From AP-15 sp963736715 (lineage in GTDB: Bacteria; Pseudomonadota; Alphaproteobacteria; ATCC43930; CGMCC-115725): 64,000 nt of DNA. Shown here piece after piece: positions 35,636-44,675 of this stretch. Below the pieces are notes generated by a model, which worked only from the letters and a program-made list of their open reading frames with translations, had not been told where the DNA came from and made no database searches. The DNA lies in NCBI GenBank assembly GCA_963736715.1, contig CAVTQA010000001.1, positions 62,001 through 126,000 on the forward strand. Reading direction: 5' to 3'. Position 1 is the first letter of the stretch. Every line of letters begins with the position of its first letter. Position numbers and translations under genes: made by a program.

Positions 35636-37177
35636 TCAGGGCGGTGCGGGGTCCGTCCGCACATGGACGACGGCGACGTCGTCGGCATAGAGCCGACGCC
35701 AGCCCGGCAGATGGTCGAGCAGAGGGACGGCGGGACGTTCCGGCGCTATCAAAGTCCAAGCGATGCGGTTCTGGTCGAGCAAATTCGGCAGCTCGTCGCT
35801 CTCCAGCAGCATCGCTTCGATATAGCGTTGGATGAATTCGTCGCCATAGAGCTCGGCCCGCCCGTCGATAAAGGGTGGGATGCCGGAAAAGATCAGGTAG
35901 CCGCCAAATCCATAATCGTTGAGGACCGGGCCGGTCACGTGAGCCGCGTTCACCGCAGCGAGCGCGGCCGCCGGTGTCGCGACGTCCGAGCGGACCGCGG
36001 CGCCATGCAGCACGGCCACGCTGAGCGCCGTGAGCAGCGCGCCGGCGAGCGCAACGCCGCGATGGGAGGCCGGCTTTGCCAGCTCGGCCAGGCCGCGGTC
36101 GACTGGCCCCGCCGAGCGGCCGGCCGCTAATGTCCTCAGCTGCGGGGCAAGGGCCGGGGCGAGCAGCAACGGTGCGACAAGGCCGACAAGCTCGCCGTGG
36201 CGGCGATGCTGCAACGCCATATGCAACAACAACAACAGCATCAACAGCCGGGTCGGCGGCAGCCGCCAGCCGAGCGCGAAACCGACGAACAGCACGACGG
36301 CCAGCCACAACTCGAGCGGCTCGAAGGACTGGAAATCGGGGCTGCGCCATTCGACCAGCTGTCCCATCGCAAAGCTCATCCCGGTGAGGCGGAACGGCAG
36401 CAGCAACCCCGCGACGCCATAGGGGGTGAGCAGCGCCGCACAGAGCGCCAGCACGCCGAAGAAGGCCCAGCCGCCTATCGCCCGGCGCCGGGCGCGCCAA
36501 TCCGGGGCGAGCAGCATCGCCTCGGCGGCCAACAGCCCCGCGAGACCGAGCCCGAAAAGATAGCCGCCGTGCAGATTGGCCCACAACGCCATCAGTGCGG
36601 CGAGCCAAGCCCTCGGCGCCCGGTCCTCGCTGCGCGCCCTTACCAGCCCCGCCACCCAGGCGACGAGGATCGGCAGAGTAAAGACATGCGGCCGCGCGAG
36701 CACATGCGGAATGACGAGGGTAACCGCAAGCGCCGTGGCGATCATCGCGTGCATCGGTACGAGACTGCGCAGCAGCTGGCGCAGCAGCATCGCCACCGCC
36801 GCAGCGACGCAGAAGGCTGTCACCGCCACCAGCCCGGCCCAGCCGAACGTGTCGAACAACCAAGCGATCAGGAGTTCGCCTAGCCATTCATGAGCGACCC
36901 AAGGCGCCTGCGCCATGGTCCCCGAGAAAATGCCGTAATGGGGCACCGCGCCGTGCGCGATGATCCAGCGCCCGACGGCGATGTGCAAATAGGTGTCGGG
37001 ATCGTGCAACACCGCACCGCCGCGGCCGGCGATGAGGGCATAGACGCCAAGCGCAAAGATCAGCGGCAGGGAGAGGCCGTAACGGTTGCGGCCAAGTGCC
37101 AGGGTCGCACTGATACGCATACTGCGGCGCCGCGAGGCGGAATCGATCATTTCAATTAGGCGATTCGTCATCGCCAC
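35636..37177 (-). CDS. Large polytopic membrane protein, GT-C-like, function unknown
   Basis: A 513-residue protein with about ten hydrophobic segments and a soluble C-terminal domain. The first loop reads AVLHDPDTYLHIAVGRWIIA, with HDPDTYLH resembling the acidic first-loop motif of GT-C glycosyltransferases, and a later HEWLGELLIAWLFDTFG follows. The C-terminal part (GPVLNDYGFGGYLIFSGIPP, FIDGRAELYGDEFIQRY) is typical of a family of uncharacterised membrane proteins I recall as glycosyltransferase-like. The acceptor is unknown. It is transcribed away from Tad locus 2, sharing the 37178-37311 gap with cpaA. Confidence 0.7.
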   Translation of the reverse strand: MAMTNRLIEMIDSASRRRSMRISATLALGRNRYGLSLPLIFALGVYALIAGRGGAVLHDPDTYLHIAVGRWIIAHGAVPHYGIFSGTMAQAPWVAHEWLGELLIAWLFDTFGWAGLVAVTAFCVAAAVAMLLRQLLRSLVPMHAMIATALAVTLVIPHVLARPHVFTLPILVAWVAGLVRARSEDRAPRAWLAALMALWANLHGGYLFGLGLAGLLAAEAMLLAPDWRARRRAIGGWAFFGVLALCAALLTPYGVAGLLLPFRLTGMSFAMGQLVEWRSPDFQSFEPLELWLAVVLFVGFALGWRLPPTRLLMLLLLLHMALQHRRHGELVGLVAPLLLAPALAPQLRTLAAGRSAGPVDRGLAELAKPASHRGVALAGALLTALSVAVLHGAAVRSDVATPAAALAAVNAAHVTGPVLNDYGFGGYLIFSGIPPFIDGRAELYGDEFIQRYIEAMLLESDELPNLLDQNRIAWTLIAPERPAVPLLDHLPGWRRLYADDVAVVHVRTDPAPP

Positions 37178-37311
37178 GAAAGCGGCGCGTCAATCCGTCC
37201 CTGCCTTTATGCCCGGCAAGCCCTCTGTAAGCCACGGAGAGCGAAATCCGGTTATCGCTTCCTTAACTACTGGCGGGCAGGGTGGGGCCACACCATCATG
37301 GCCGGGACTGC

Positions 37312-37800
37312 ATGTCGCTTCAGCTCCACCTTGTTCCTCTCGCCGGGTTTGCCGGATTGATGTTGATCGCCGCCGTCGAGGATCTACGCCGGCTGGTGAT
37401 CCCAAACACGGTGGTTTTGGCCTTGTGCGTGCTGTGGCCGCTCCAGCTTGCCGCGGCTCCCACCATTTCCCTTACCGGCAGCGCCGTCGCCGCCCTGTGC
37501 GCAGCAGCGGTCTTTGGCGCCGGGGCGCTGTTGTTTTCGCGCGGTCTGATGGGCGGCGGCGACGTTAAGCTGCTTACCGCGGCGACCTTGTGGGCAGGAC
37601 CCGGCCTGACCCCGGCGCTGCTAATTGCCACCGCTGTCCTCGGCGGGCTTCTGACCCTGGTTCTGTTGTCGCCGCTGGCGCTGCGCGCCGTCTTTGCCCC
37701 GACAGCGGCGGCCAGCGCCGCAAAGCAGATGCCGGTGCCCTACGGCGTCGCGATCGCCGGCGCCGCTCTGATCGTGATTATCCTGCCAAACCTCGGCTGA
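37312..37800 (+). CDS. cpaA: CpaA/TadV prepilin peptidase of Tad locus 2
   Basis: A 162-residue A24 peptidase with the catalytic Asp motifs VEDLRRLVIPN and GGGDVKLL. About five membrane segments. The ATG at 37312 is preferred to the in-frame start at 37282 because the family N-terminus begins there. First gene of the rightward locus and a clear paralogue of the peptidase at 12876-13373. Confidence 0.9.
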   Translation: MSLQLHLVPLAGFAGLMLIAAVEDLRRLVIPNTVVLALCVLWPLQLAAAPTISLTGSAVAALCAAAVFGAGALLFSRGLMGGGDVKLLTAATLWAGPGLTPALLIATAVLGGLLTLVLLSPLALRAVFAPTAAASAAKQMPVPYGVAIAGAALIVIILPNLG

Positions 37801-37810
37801 CGGCGGCCCG

Positions 37811-38719
37811 ATGCGCGCACGCACAATGATCCTGTTCCTGGTTGCCATCGTGCTGGCCGGCGGCACCGCAATGCTGGTGCGCTCCTGGCTGGCGCAGCAA
37901 CGCACGGTCGTGGCTGAGGCGGCGCCGATGCCGCCTCCTCCCGTGCAGAAATCGGTCCTCGTCGCCCGCAGCGCCATTCCTCGCGGGCAGATACTGAAAC
38001 CGACGGACTTCGCCTGGCAGGTCTGGCCCGATAGCGACATCGATCAGGCTTATATCCAAAAGGGCGCCAGGACGATCGAGGATTTTGCCGGCTGGGTGGC
38101 GCGCGACCCATTCGGGCCCGGCGAGCCGATTACCGAAGGCAAGGTCGTGGCACCCGGCAGCCGGGGCTTTCTTGCCGCGGTGCTGCGTCCCGGCATGCGC
38201 GCCGTCTCGGTGCCGGTCACCGCCACCTCCGGCATCTCGGGTTTTGTGTTTCCCGGCGATCAGGTTGACATTGTGGTTTCCGAAACTCTCCCGGCCCCAG
38301 AAGGCAATGGCGACGCAGTCCCAGCGCAGGGCGAGCCGAGACGGTTCTGCACGACATACGGGTGCTGGCGGTCGACCAGAAGCTCGACAACAAAGAGGGC
38401 GAGGTGGTGTTGCCCACAACGTAACGCTCGAAGTGACGCCAAAGCAGAGCGAGATCATCGCCTTCGCCAGCGACATGGGCAAGTTGTCGCTCAGTCTTCG
38501 CAGCTTACTTGCTCGCTCCGGGCAAGAGACCGTCGCCGATATTTGACGAGCGGGGCCGATGCGGGTACCTCTACTCTCGACAGCGAGGTCAGCCGGCTTT
38601 TCCCGAAGCCCTTCACCCAAAAGGATAACCCCGGCGCGGATGTCGTCACCATATTGCGCGGAACTGGCAAATCAGAGCTAGTGTTAACCAAACTGCAACC
38701 TGCGTCTCGAGGTCTTTGA
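37811..38719 (+). CDS. cpaB: CpaB/RcpC of Tad locus 2 (three frame breaks)
   Basis: The N-terminal part reads well: membrane helix ILFLVAIVLAGGTAMLV, SAF domain VLVARSAIPRGQILKPTDFA, and GMRAVSVPVTATSGISGFVF followed by FPGDQVDIVVSETL. Near 38320-38340 the signal moves to another frame (TVLHDIRVLAVDQKLDN), near 38415 to a third (VTLEVTPKQSEIIAFASDMG), and near 38540 back to the first, which ends KSELVLTKLQPASRGL. Overall length returns to a multiple of three. All conserved CpaB blocks are present, so sequence error is as likely as decay. Confidence 0.72.
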   Translation: MRARTMILFLVAIVLAGGTAMLVRSWLAQQRTVVAEAAPMPPPPVQKSVLVARSAIPRGQILKPTDFAWQVWPDSDIDQAYIQKGARTIEDFAGWVARDPFGPGEPITEGKVVAPGSRGFLAAVLRPGMRAVSVPVTATSGISGFVFPGDQVDIVVSETLPAPEGNGDAVPAQGEPRRFCTTYGCWRSTRSSTTKRARWCCPQRNARSDAKAERDHRLRQRHGQVVAQSSQLTCSLRARDRRRYLTSGADAGTSTLDSEVSRLFPKPFTQKDNPGADVVTILRGTGKSELVLTKLQPASRGL

Positions 38720-40234
38720 TGCGCTGCTTTGCCGCTCGCCGGTCTTGCCGGATCGCTGATTGTCGCCGCCTTCGGCGCCCTGCCCGCGGCGGCTCAGACT
38801 ACCGCTCAGCCGGCCGATGGGCGCAGCGCCGTGCCCGTCGCACCGCAGAACCCGACGCGACCGTTGCGCGGTGGCGCCAGTCAAGTCGCGGCCAATGGCG
38901 CGCCGATCGTGCTCGAGGTCAACAAGGGCACGCTGATCCGCCTCTCCGCCCCAGCGGCGACGGTCTTCATCGCCAATCCCGATATCGCCGATGTCCAGGT
39001 CAAGTCGCCGTCGCTCATCTACATCAGCGCCAAGGCGCCGGGCGAGACCGTGATCTATGCGGTCGACGCCACCGACAGCGTGCTGTTGAACTCCCCGGTG
39101 CGGGTCGAGCACGATCGTCTCGCGGCTGCGCTCCTCACTTCGGCAGCTGGCGCCGGGCGAGCAGATCTCGGCCAATTCGGTCGACGGCAACCTCGTGCTG
39201 AGCGGCGTCGCGTCGGATGCCGGGAAGGCCGACAAGGTGCAGCGGCTTGCCGCTTCGATCGCCGGCGAGACAAAGGGTCGAGTCATCAACCGGATGACGG
39301 TCGCCACCCCGAACCAGGTCAATCTGCAGGTGCGCATCGCCGAAGTGAACGTTACGAAATTGAACGAGATCGGCGTCAATTGGCAGAAGATCGGCTCGAC
39401 GATAAAGTTCTCGACCACCAACCCGGTGACGATCGCGGCCGAAACGACAAACACGCTGATCGCCGGAGCATCCGCAACGGCCAACAACGCGAACTGTCTC
39501 GCGACCGGCATGGGATGCTTCGGATCTACCAGCGCGATGATCTCCGCGCTGGAGCAGGAGGGGTTCATCACGAGCCTAGCCGAGCCGAACCTGACAGCGA
39601 TGTCCGGTCAAACCGCCAGCTTTCTCGCGGGCGGCGAGTTTCCGGTGCCTATCTCCGGCTCCTCCGCCGCCACCAGGGGGTTCCCGACGATCACAGTCGA
39701 GTTCAAGAGCTTCGGCGTCAGCCTTGCCTTCACCCCACAGTCATCGACGCCAATCATCTCAACCTGCGGGTCCGGCCTGAGATCAGCGAGCTGTCGACCG
39801 TCGGTGAGGTGTCGGTGCCGCTGACCTCGACCGCGACGGTGACCATCCCAGCCTTGACCGTCCGCCGTGCCGAGACCTCGGTCGAGCTCGCAAGCGGCCA
39901 AAGCTTCGCGCTCGCCGGCCTGCTGATGCACACCTCCCAGCAGCTCGTCTCCAAGGTCCCGTGGATCGGTGATATTCCAATTCTCGGCGCGGCGTTTCGG
40001 TCGGATCGCTTCCAGCGCGGCGAGACCGACATCGTCGTCATCGTCACCCCCTATCTCGTGCAACCATCATCGACGCGGCTCGCGGCCCCGACCGACGGCC
40101 TCGTACTGCCGAGCGATGCGCAACGGGTGTTGTTCAGCGAGAAATACCGCCAGGGGCTACCCGCACCCGCGCACGGCCCGCTTGATGCCGGCGGCAAGGG
40201 TCTGATTGGTCCCGGCGGCTTCCGGCTGGACTGA
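38718..40234 (+). CDS. cpaC: CpaC/RcpA outer-membrane secretin of Tad locus 2 (frame breaks)
   Basis: Type II/III secretin, about 500 residues, forming the outer-membrane pore for the pilus. N-terminal signal region LAGLAGSLIVAAFGALPAAA, then the BON-like block VNKGTLIRLSAPAATVFIAN and SPSLIYISAKAPGETVIYAV. The middle, from about 39125 to 39745, continues in another frame with QVNLQVRIAEVNVTKLNEIG and ISALEQEGFITSLAEPNLTA. It returns with LNLRVRPEISELSTVGEVSV and SKVPWIGDIPILGAAFRSDR. The start also looks shifted: the ATG at 38718 is out of frame with the body, which could alternatively start at the TTG at 38729. This is the only secretin gene in the window. Confidence 0.75.
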
Positions 40235-40246
40235 GGGAGGACTATT

Positions 40247-40957
40247 ATGAAGATCCGCCTCTACCCGATTGCCGTCCCGCTGCTGCTAGGGCTCGCGGCG
40301 TGCGTTACCGAATACAGCAAGAGCGAGGCTCCGGCCGCTCTACAGGTCGACGGCGCCCAAAGCCGGGTTGAGATCGCCTTTGTCGACGGATCGGATCGCC
40401 TCTCCCCGGGCGAAGCCCGCCGGCTGGACGGACTGGTGCTGGCCGGAAATATCCGCCCCGCCGATCGCGTTGCGATCGCCGCAGCTGGCCCCCCGGGGCT
40501 CGCCGCGCGGCGCGCCGCGGCGATTTCGAGCGAGCTCCTCCGCTACGGCATCGTCGCCAGCACGCAGACTCTCGACACGGTGCCGGCCAATCGGGCGATC
40601 GTAGCGGTCGGCCGCTATATGGTGACCTTGCCGGCCTGCCCGAATTGGAGCCAGTCGCTGGCCGTCGACTTCACAAATGCCTTTTCGAGCTATTACGGCT
40701 GCGCCAATACGACAAACCTCGGCCTGATGGTGGCGAGCCCCGCCGACCTCGTCAGCGGAAGGACGCTCGCACCGGCCGACGCCCAACCCGCCGTCGCCGC
40801 TGTCGAGCGTTATATGAACGATCGGGTCAAGCCGCCGCCGGCGCCCACAGCCACGCCCTTTGCCGCCTCGACTGACACAGGCGGAGGCGGCACCCCCGGC
40901 GGCGGCGCGGGTGCCGGTGTGGGAGCCGGCGCCGGAGGGGGGGCCGGAGCTCCGTAA
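40247..40957 (+). CDS. cpaD: CpaD pilus assembly lipoprotein
   Basis: A 236-residue protein with a lipoprotein signal ending in the lipobox LAAC at about residues 16-19, then the CpaD family pattern RVEIAFVDGSDRLSPGEARR, AVGRYMVTLPACPNWSQSLA and GCANTTNLGLMVASPADLVS. It probably acts beside the secretin at the outer membrane. The C-terminus is a Gly/Ala-rich low-complexity tail. GGAGG precedes the start, and its stop shares one base with the next ATG (TAATG). Confidence 0.9.
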   Translation: MKIRLYPIAVPLLLGLAACVTEYSKSEAPAALQVDGAQSRVEIAFVDGSDRLSPGEARRLDGLVLAGNIRPADRVAIAAAGPPGLAARRAAAISSELLRYGIVASTQTLDTVPANRAIVAVGRYMVTLPACPNWSQSLAVDFTNAFSSYYGCANTTNLGLMVASPADLVSGRTLAPADAQPAVAAVERYMNDRVKPPPAPTATPFAASTDTGGGGTPGGGAGAGVGAGAGGGAGAP

Positions 40958-42160
40958 TGAAATCATCGCGCGCTTCGGACGCGCTCAAACCCGAACGCGA
41001 GGGGATCCTCGCCGTTCTCCACGAGCCGTCGACAATCGATCGGATCCAGGGGGTCATCCGGGATCTGCAACTGGATGACGAGCTCTCGGTGACCGATACG
41101 CTCGACGCCGCGTTGCGCCGCATCCGCTCGGGTTCGACACCGCGAATCCTGCTGATCGACCTCGGCGAATCGAGCGCGCCGATCGCCGAAGTCAGCGCCG
41201 CGCGCGCGGTCGGCGGCGCCGATCTGAAGCTCATCGTGCTCGGCACGGTCAACGATGTCGCTTTGTTCCGCGATCTGCTCTCGGCCGGTGCCAGCGATTA
41301 TCTGGTCAAGCCGTCGACCCGCGAAGCATTAACCGCGGCGTTGGAAAAGACTTCGGCCCCGTTAGGAACGACCCCCGACGGGTTGGGACAGGTGATCGTC
41401 TTCCTCGCCAGCCGCGGCGGGGTTGGCGCGACAACCGCTGCGGTCTCCTGCGCTTGGCTGATGGCCTCCGAGCGGCGTGAGCGGGTCGCGCTGGTCGATC
41501 TCGACCTGCATTTCGGGACCGTTGCTTTGAAGCTGGACCTCGACCCGGGCAGTGGTTTGTGCGAGGCCCTGGAGCAGCCGTCGCGCATCGACAGCTTGTT
41601 CATCGAGCGCGCCATGATCAAGGTCAGCGATAATTTGCGCGTCTTGGCAGCCGAAGCCTCGGCGGCGCAGCATGTCGCCGTCGACGCTGGCGCTGTCGAC
41701 ATGCTGCTCCACGAATTGCGCCGCAAATTCGTCCGGGTCGCGGTCGATCTGCCGCGCGGCGTCAGCCCGATGCACCGCGTCGTGCTGGCCGCCGCGAGCC
41801 AGGTGGTCGTGTTCTGCGAGCACAGCCTTGCCGGTCTCCGCGACACGATCCGGCTGCAGACCCTGGTGCGCGAGCAGGCGCCCCAGGCCCGGCTGTGGCT
41901 CGTCGAGGCGGGAGCCAGCGGCGAGCGCGCTCCGATCGGCAAGAACGAGTTCGAAAAAGGGATCGGCAAATCGCTCGAACTCGCGCCTTTCCTACGACCC
42001 CAAATCGGCCAGTGCCGCAGCCAATTCCGGCCAGCCTCTACCGGTCGCGGCACCGCGCAGCGCGATCCTTCGCGAACTGCGGCAGTTGACCGGGCTGCTG
42101 GTCGGTTCCGCGCCGGCCGCTGCCAAGAACCGGGTCTTTGCCCTTCCCTCGCTATGGTAG
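40957..42160 (+). CDS. cpaE: CpaE/TadZ of Tad locus 2 (one frameshift, falsely joined to cpaF)
   Basis: Receiver-like N-terminal domain (ILLIDLGESSAPIAEV, ASDYLVKPSTREALTAAL) and a MinD-like ATPase with deviant Walker A ASRGGVGATT and VALVDLDLHFGTVALKLDLD. At about 41985-41995 the frame breaks. The correct continuation in the next frame is YDPKSASAAANSGQPL and ILRELRQLTGLLVG, ending at the TAG 42158-42160. Without the correction, the frame runs through an Arg-rich stretch into cpaF, making an apparent 994-residue fusion. The span has one base over a multiple of three. Confidence 0.85.
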
Positions 42161-43941
42161 CCTTCTTCAAACGCCCCGCGGGGGAAGATGGGCTCGACGC
42201 GCGCATCGCCGTGCTTTCGCGGCGCGCGCAGCCGCTCGCCAATCCTCCCGATCCGGCACCGGCGCCCGTCCCGCCGGCTACCGCGGACAATAGGCGCGCG
42301 ACGGCGCCGGAGATCACTCGCGCAGCGGTGCCGAACACTGGCCCTGTAGCGGTCCCGGACACCGGCTCTGCGGCCCCTCCCGAGCCGTCGCCGAGCGCAG
42401 TCGCGCCGCCGGCTCTCTCCGAGGAGGATCGCTTTCTCCTGGCGCGTGAAGAGCTGCTCGCTCGGCTGACCGGGGAACTGAGTCCCGAGCGGATCAGTAT
42501 CCTGAGCCGCGGCGAACTCGCCAAGGTCGTCGATGCCGCGGTCCAGGCCCATTTTGCGCGCAAAGGGGTCGAAGCGGACCCGATCGTCCGCCGCGACCTG
42601 ATCACCGCGTTGATCAAGGGTCTTCTCGAACCCGACAAAACCCAGGCTGGTGCCGACGATGGAGGCTCCCGGCGCTCATCCAACCGCTCCGCCGTAGAGT
42701 CCGCTAAGGCGCAAATCCAACCGCTCGTCCTTGAACATATGGACGTCGCCGCCGCTGCGGAAATGCCGCGCGCCGTCTTCGAAGCCCAGCTCACCGGGTG
42801 GGTCAAGGACCTGCTGACCGAAACGAAGATCCAGCTGAACTTTCTAGAGCAGCGTCAGCTCGTCGAGTCCCTAATCGCCGATATGCTTGGGCTCGGGCCC
42901 CTCGAACCATTGATCGAGGACGAGACCGTGACGGACATCATGGTCAACGGCGCCCGGCAGGTCTACGTCGAACGGCGCGGCAAACTGGAACTGACCGGCG
43001 TCCGTTTTCGCGATGACGACCACGTCATGAACGTGGCGACCAAGATCGTCACTCGGGTCGGCCGTCGCATTGATGAAGCGACGCCGCTCGTCGATGCTCG
43101 CCTGCTGGACGGCAGCCGGGTCAATATCATCGCTCCGCCGCTCGCGATCGACGGGCCGGCGATCTCGATCCGCAAATTTTCGAAAAAGACGATCACCCTC
43201 GACACGATGGCGCAACAGGCCAACATCTCGCTGGATATGGCGACCTTGCTCAAGATCGCCGCGCGCTGTCGCCTCAATATCCTGATCTCTGGCGGCACCG
43301 GTTCGGGCAAGACGACGTTGTTGAATGCGTTGTCGCGGCTGATCGACCCGGCCGAGCGGACCGTGACGATCGAGGACGCGGCCGAATTGCAGCTGCAGCA
43401 GCCGCATGTCGTGCGGCTGGAAACGCGGCCGCCGAACCTCGAAGGGAGCGGCGAAATCACAATGCGCGATCTGCTGCGCAATGCGCTGCGTATGCGCCCC
43501 GACCGCATCATCTTGGGCGAGATCCGCGGCGCCGAGGCACTCGACGTGCTGCAGGCGATGAACACCGGCCACGACGGGTCGATGAGCACGATCCACGCAA
43601 ATGCGCCGCGCGAAGCGCTGACCCGACTCGAAAACATGGTCGGGATGACCGGGATCAACCTGCCGTCGAAGGCCGTACGCACTCAGATCGCAGCCGCGGT
43701 CCACCTGATCGCGCAAGTCAACCGGATGCGCGACGGCATTCGCCGCGTCACGCACATCATCGAAGTCGTCGGCATGGAGGGCGACGTTATCACCACCCAG
43801 GATCTGTTCACCTTTCAGTTCCAGGGCGAGGCGACCGACGGCAAGTTACGCGGTGTATTCAACTCAAGCGGAATTCGCCCGTTCTTCCTGCCGCGAGCCG
43901 AGTATTACGGGCTGGACCGGGCCCTTCTTGAAATCATTTGA
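42154..43941 (+). CDS. cpaF: CpaF/TadA ATPase of Tad locus 2
   Basis: A 595-residue secretion ATPase. After a Pro/Ala-rich linker come two similar helical blocks: EDRFLLAREELLARLTGELS with LSRGELAKVVDAAVQAHF, and then VESAKAQIQPLVLEHMDVAA with ADMLGLGPLEPLIEDETV. The motor core has Walker A GGTGSGKTT, TIEDAAELQLQQPHVVRLET, RPDRIILGEIRGAEALDVL and the His-box TGHDGSMSTIHANAPREAL. The ATG at 42154 overlaps the true cpaE stop by seven bases. It is about 140 residues longer than the locus 1 enzyme because of the extra N-terminal block. Confidence 0.92.
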   Translation: MVAFFKRPAGEDGLDARIAVLSRRAQPLANPPDPAPAPVPPATADNRRATAPEITRAAVPNTGPVAVPDTGSAAPPEPSPSAVAPPALSEEDRFLLAREELLARLTGELSPERISILSRGELAKVVDAAVQAHFARKGVEADPIVRRDLITALIKGLLEPDKTQAGADDGGSRRSSNRSAVESAKAQIQPLVLEHMDVAAAAEMPRAVFEAQLTGWVKDLLTETKIQLNFLEQRQLVESLIADMLGLGPLEPLIEDETVTDIMVNGARQVYVERRGKLELTGVRFRDDDHVMNVATKIVTRVGRRIDEATPLVDARLLDGSRVNIIAPPLAIDGPAISIRKFSKKTITLDTMAQQANISLDMATLLKIAARCRLNILISGGTGSGKTTLLNALSRLIDPAERTVTIEDAAELQLQQPHVVRLETRPPNLEGSGEITMRDLLRNALRMRPDRIILGEIRGAEALDVLQAMNTGHDGSMSTIHANAPREALTRLENMVGMTGINLPSKAVRTQIAAAVHLIAQVNRMRDGIRRVTHIIEVVGMEGDVITTQDLFTFQFQGEATDGKLRGVFNSSGIRPFFLPRAEYYGLDRALLEII

Positions 43942-44047
43942 CAACGGGTAATGGTGCATTGCCCGGAATTAGCTTTTTTCGTTTACCATAAATTAAAATC
44001 TCGCGGCAGCCTGCTCATGATTGCTTTTGTTGAGTAGGAGGATTTTA

Positions 44048-44209
44048 TTGCGCAGGCCTCTTGCGAATTTGGTCAAAGACGAGTCCGGGGTCACGGCGAT
44101 AGAGTATGCGTTGATCGCCGCATTGATCGCGGTCGCGGCAATCGCCTCTTTCATCCTGATCGGCACCGATCTCAGCACAACGTTCAGCACTGTCGCCGCC
44201 AAAATATGA
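44048..44209 (+). CDS. Flp pilin 1 of Tad locus 2
   Basis: A 53-residue pilin starting at TTG 44048-44050, six bases after a perfect AGGAGG (44036-44041). Leader (M)RRPLANLVKDES, then the Flp motif GVTAIEYALIAALIAVAAIA with the conserved Glu-Tyr. Ends FSTVAAKI. An earlier in-frame start at 44021 would add a non-conserved stretch and ignore the ribosome site. The sequence class (TAIEYALIAALIAV) differs from the locus 1 pilins (ALVEYGMLVGLIAV). Confidence 0.88.
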   Translation: MRRPLANLVKDESGVTAIEYALIAALIAVAAIASFILIGTDLSTTFSTVAAKI

Positions 44210-44306
44210 GACGGCTGCACTAGACAATACGTTGTGTTTTTACTGTTACTTAAAGATTTCGTGGCAGCCTGCGCAAGACAGCTTTTCCTGAGCCAAGGAG
44301 AATCAG

Positions 44307-44468
44307 TTGCCTAGACTTCTTACGAATTTGGTCAAAGACGAGTCCGGGGTCACGGCGATAGAGTATGCCTTGATTGCCGCATTGATCGCAGTTGCGGCAA
44401 TCGCCGCCTTCACCCTGGTCGGCACCAATCTTAGCACGACGTTCAGCACCATCGCTGCGAAACTATAA
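44307..44468 (+). CDS. Flp pilin 2 of Tad locus 2
   Basis: A 53-residue pilin, start TTG 44307-44309 with AAGGAG seven bases upstream. Reads (M)PRLLTNLVKDES, GVTAIEYALIAALIAVAAIA, and ends FSTIAAKL. More than 40 consecutive bases are identical to pilin 1 across the LVKDESGVTAIEYA region, showing recent duplication. Found by direct reading. Confidence 0.86.
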   Translation: MPRLLTNLVKDESGVTAIEYALIAALIAVAAIAAFTLVGTNLSTTFSTIAAKL

Positions 44469-44675
44469 GCCTCCGGGGGAAAGGCACCCGCGAACGACGC
44501 TCGGCGGATCACAGGTGCAGATCGGTTATTCGTTTCCGTTCATTGTCCCCCAGATCGTGCCGCAAACGTCACCCTTGTCGCGAAATCCTGCCGCTCGTGA
44601 CGGTTGACCGCGCGGCCTCGTGATCGGCGGCATCATCGGCTCCGCCCGCTTGCAAGGCAAAGAGGCATCTAAGAA

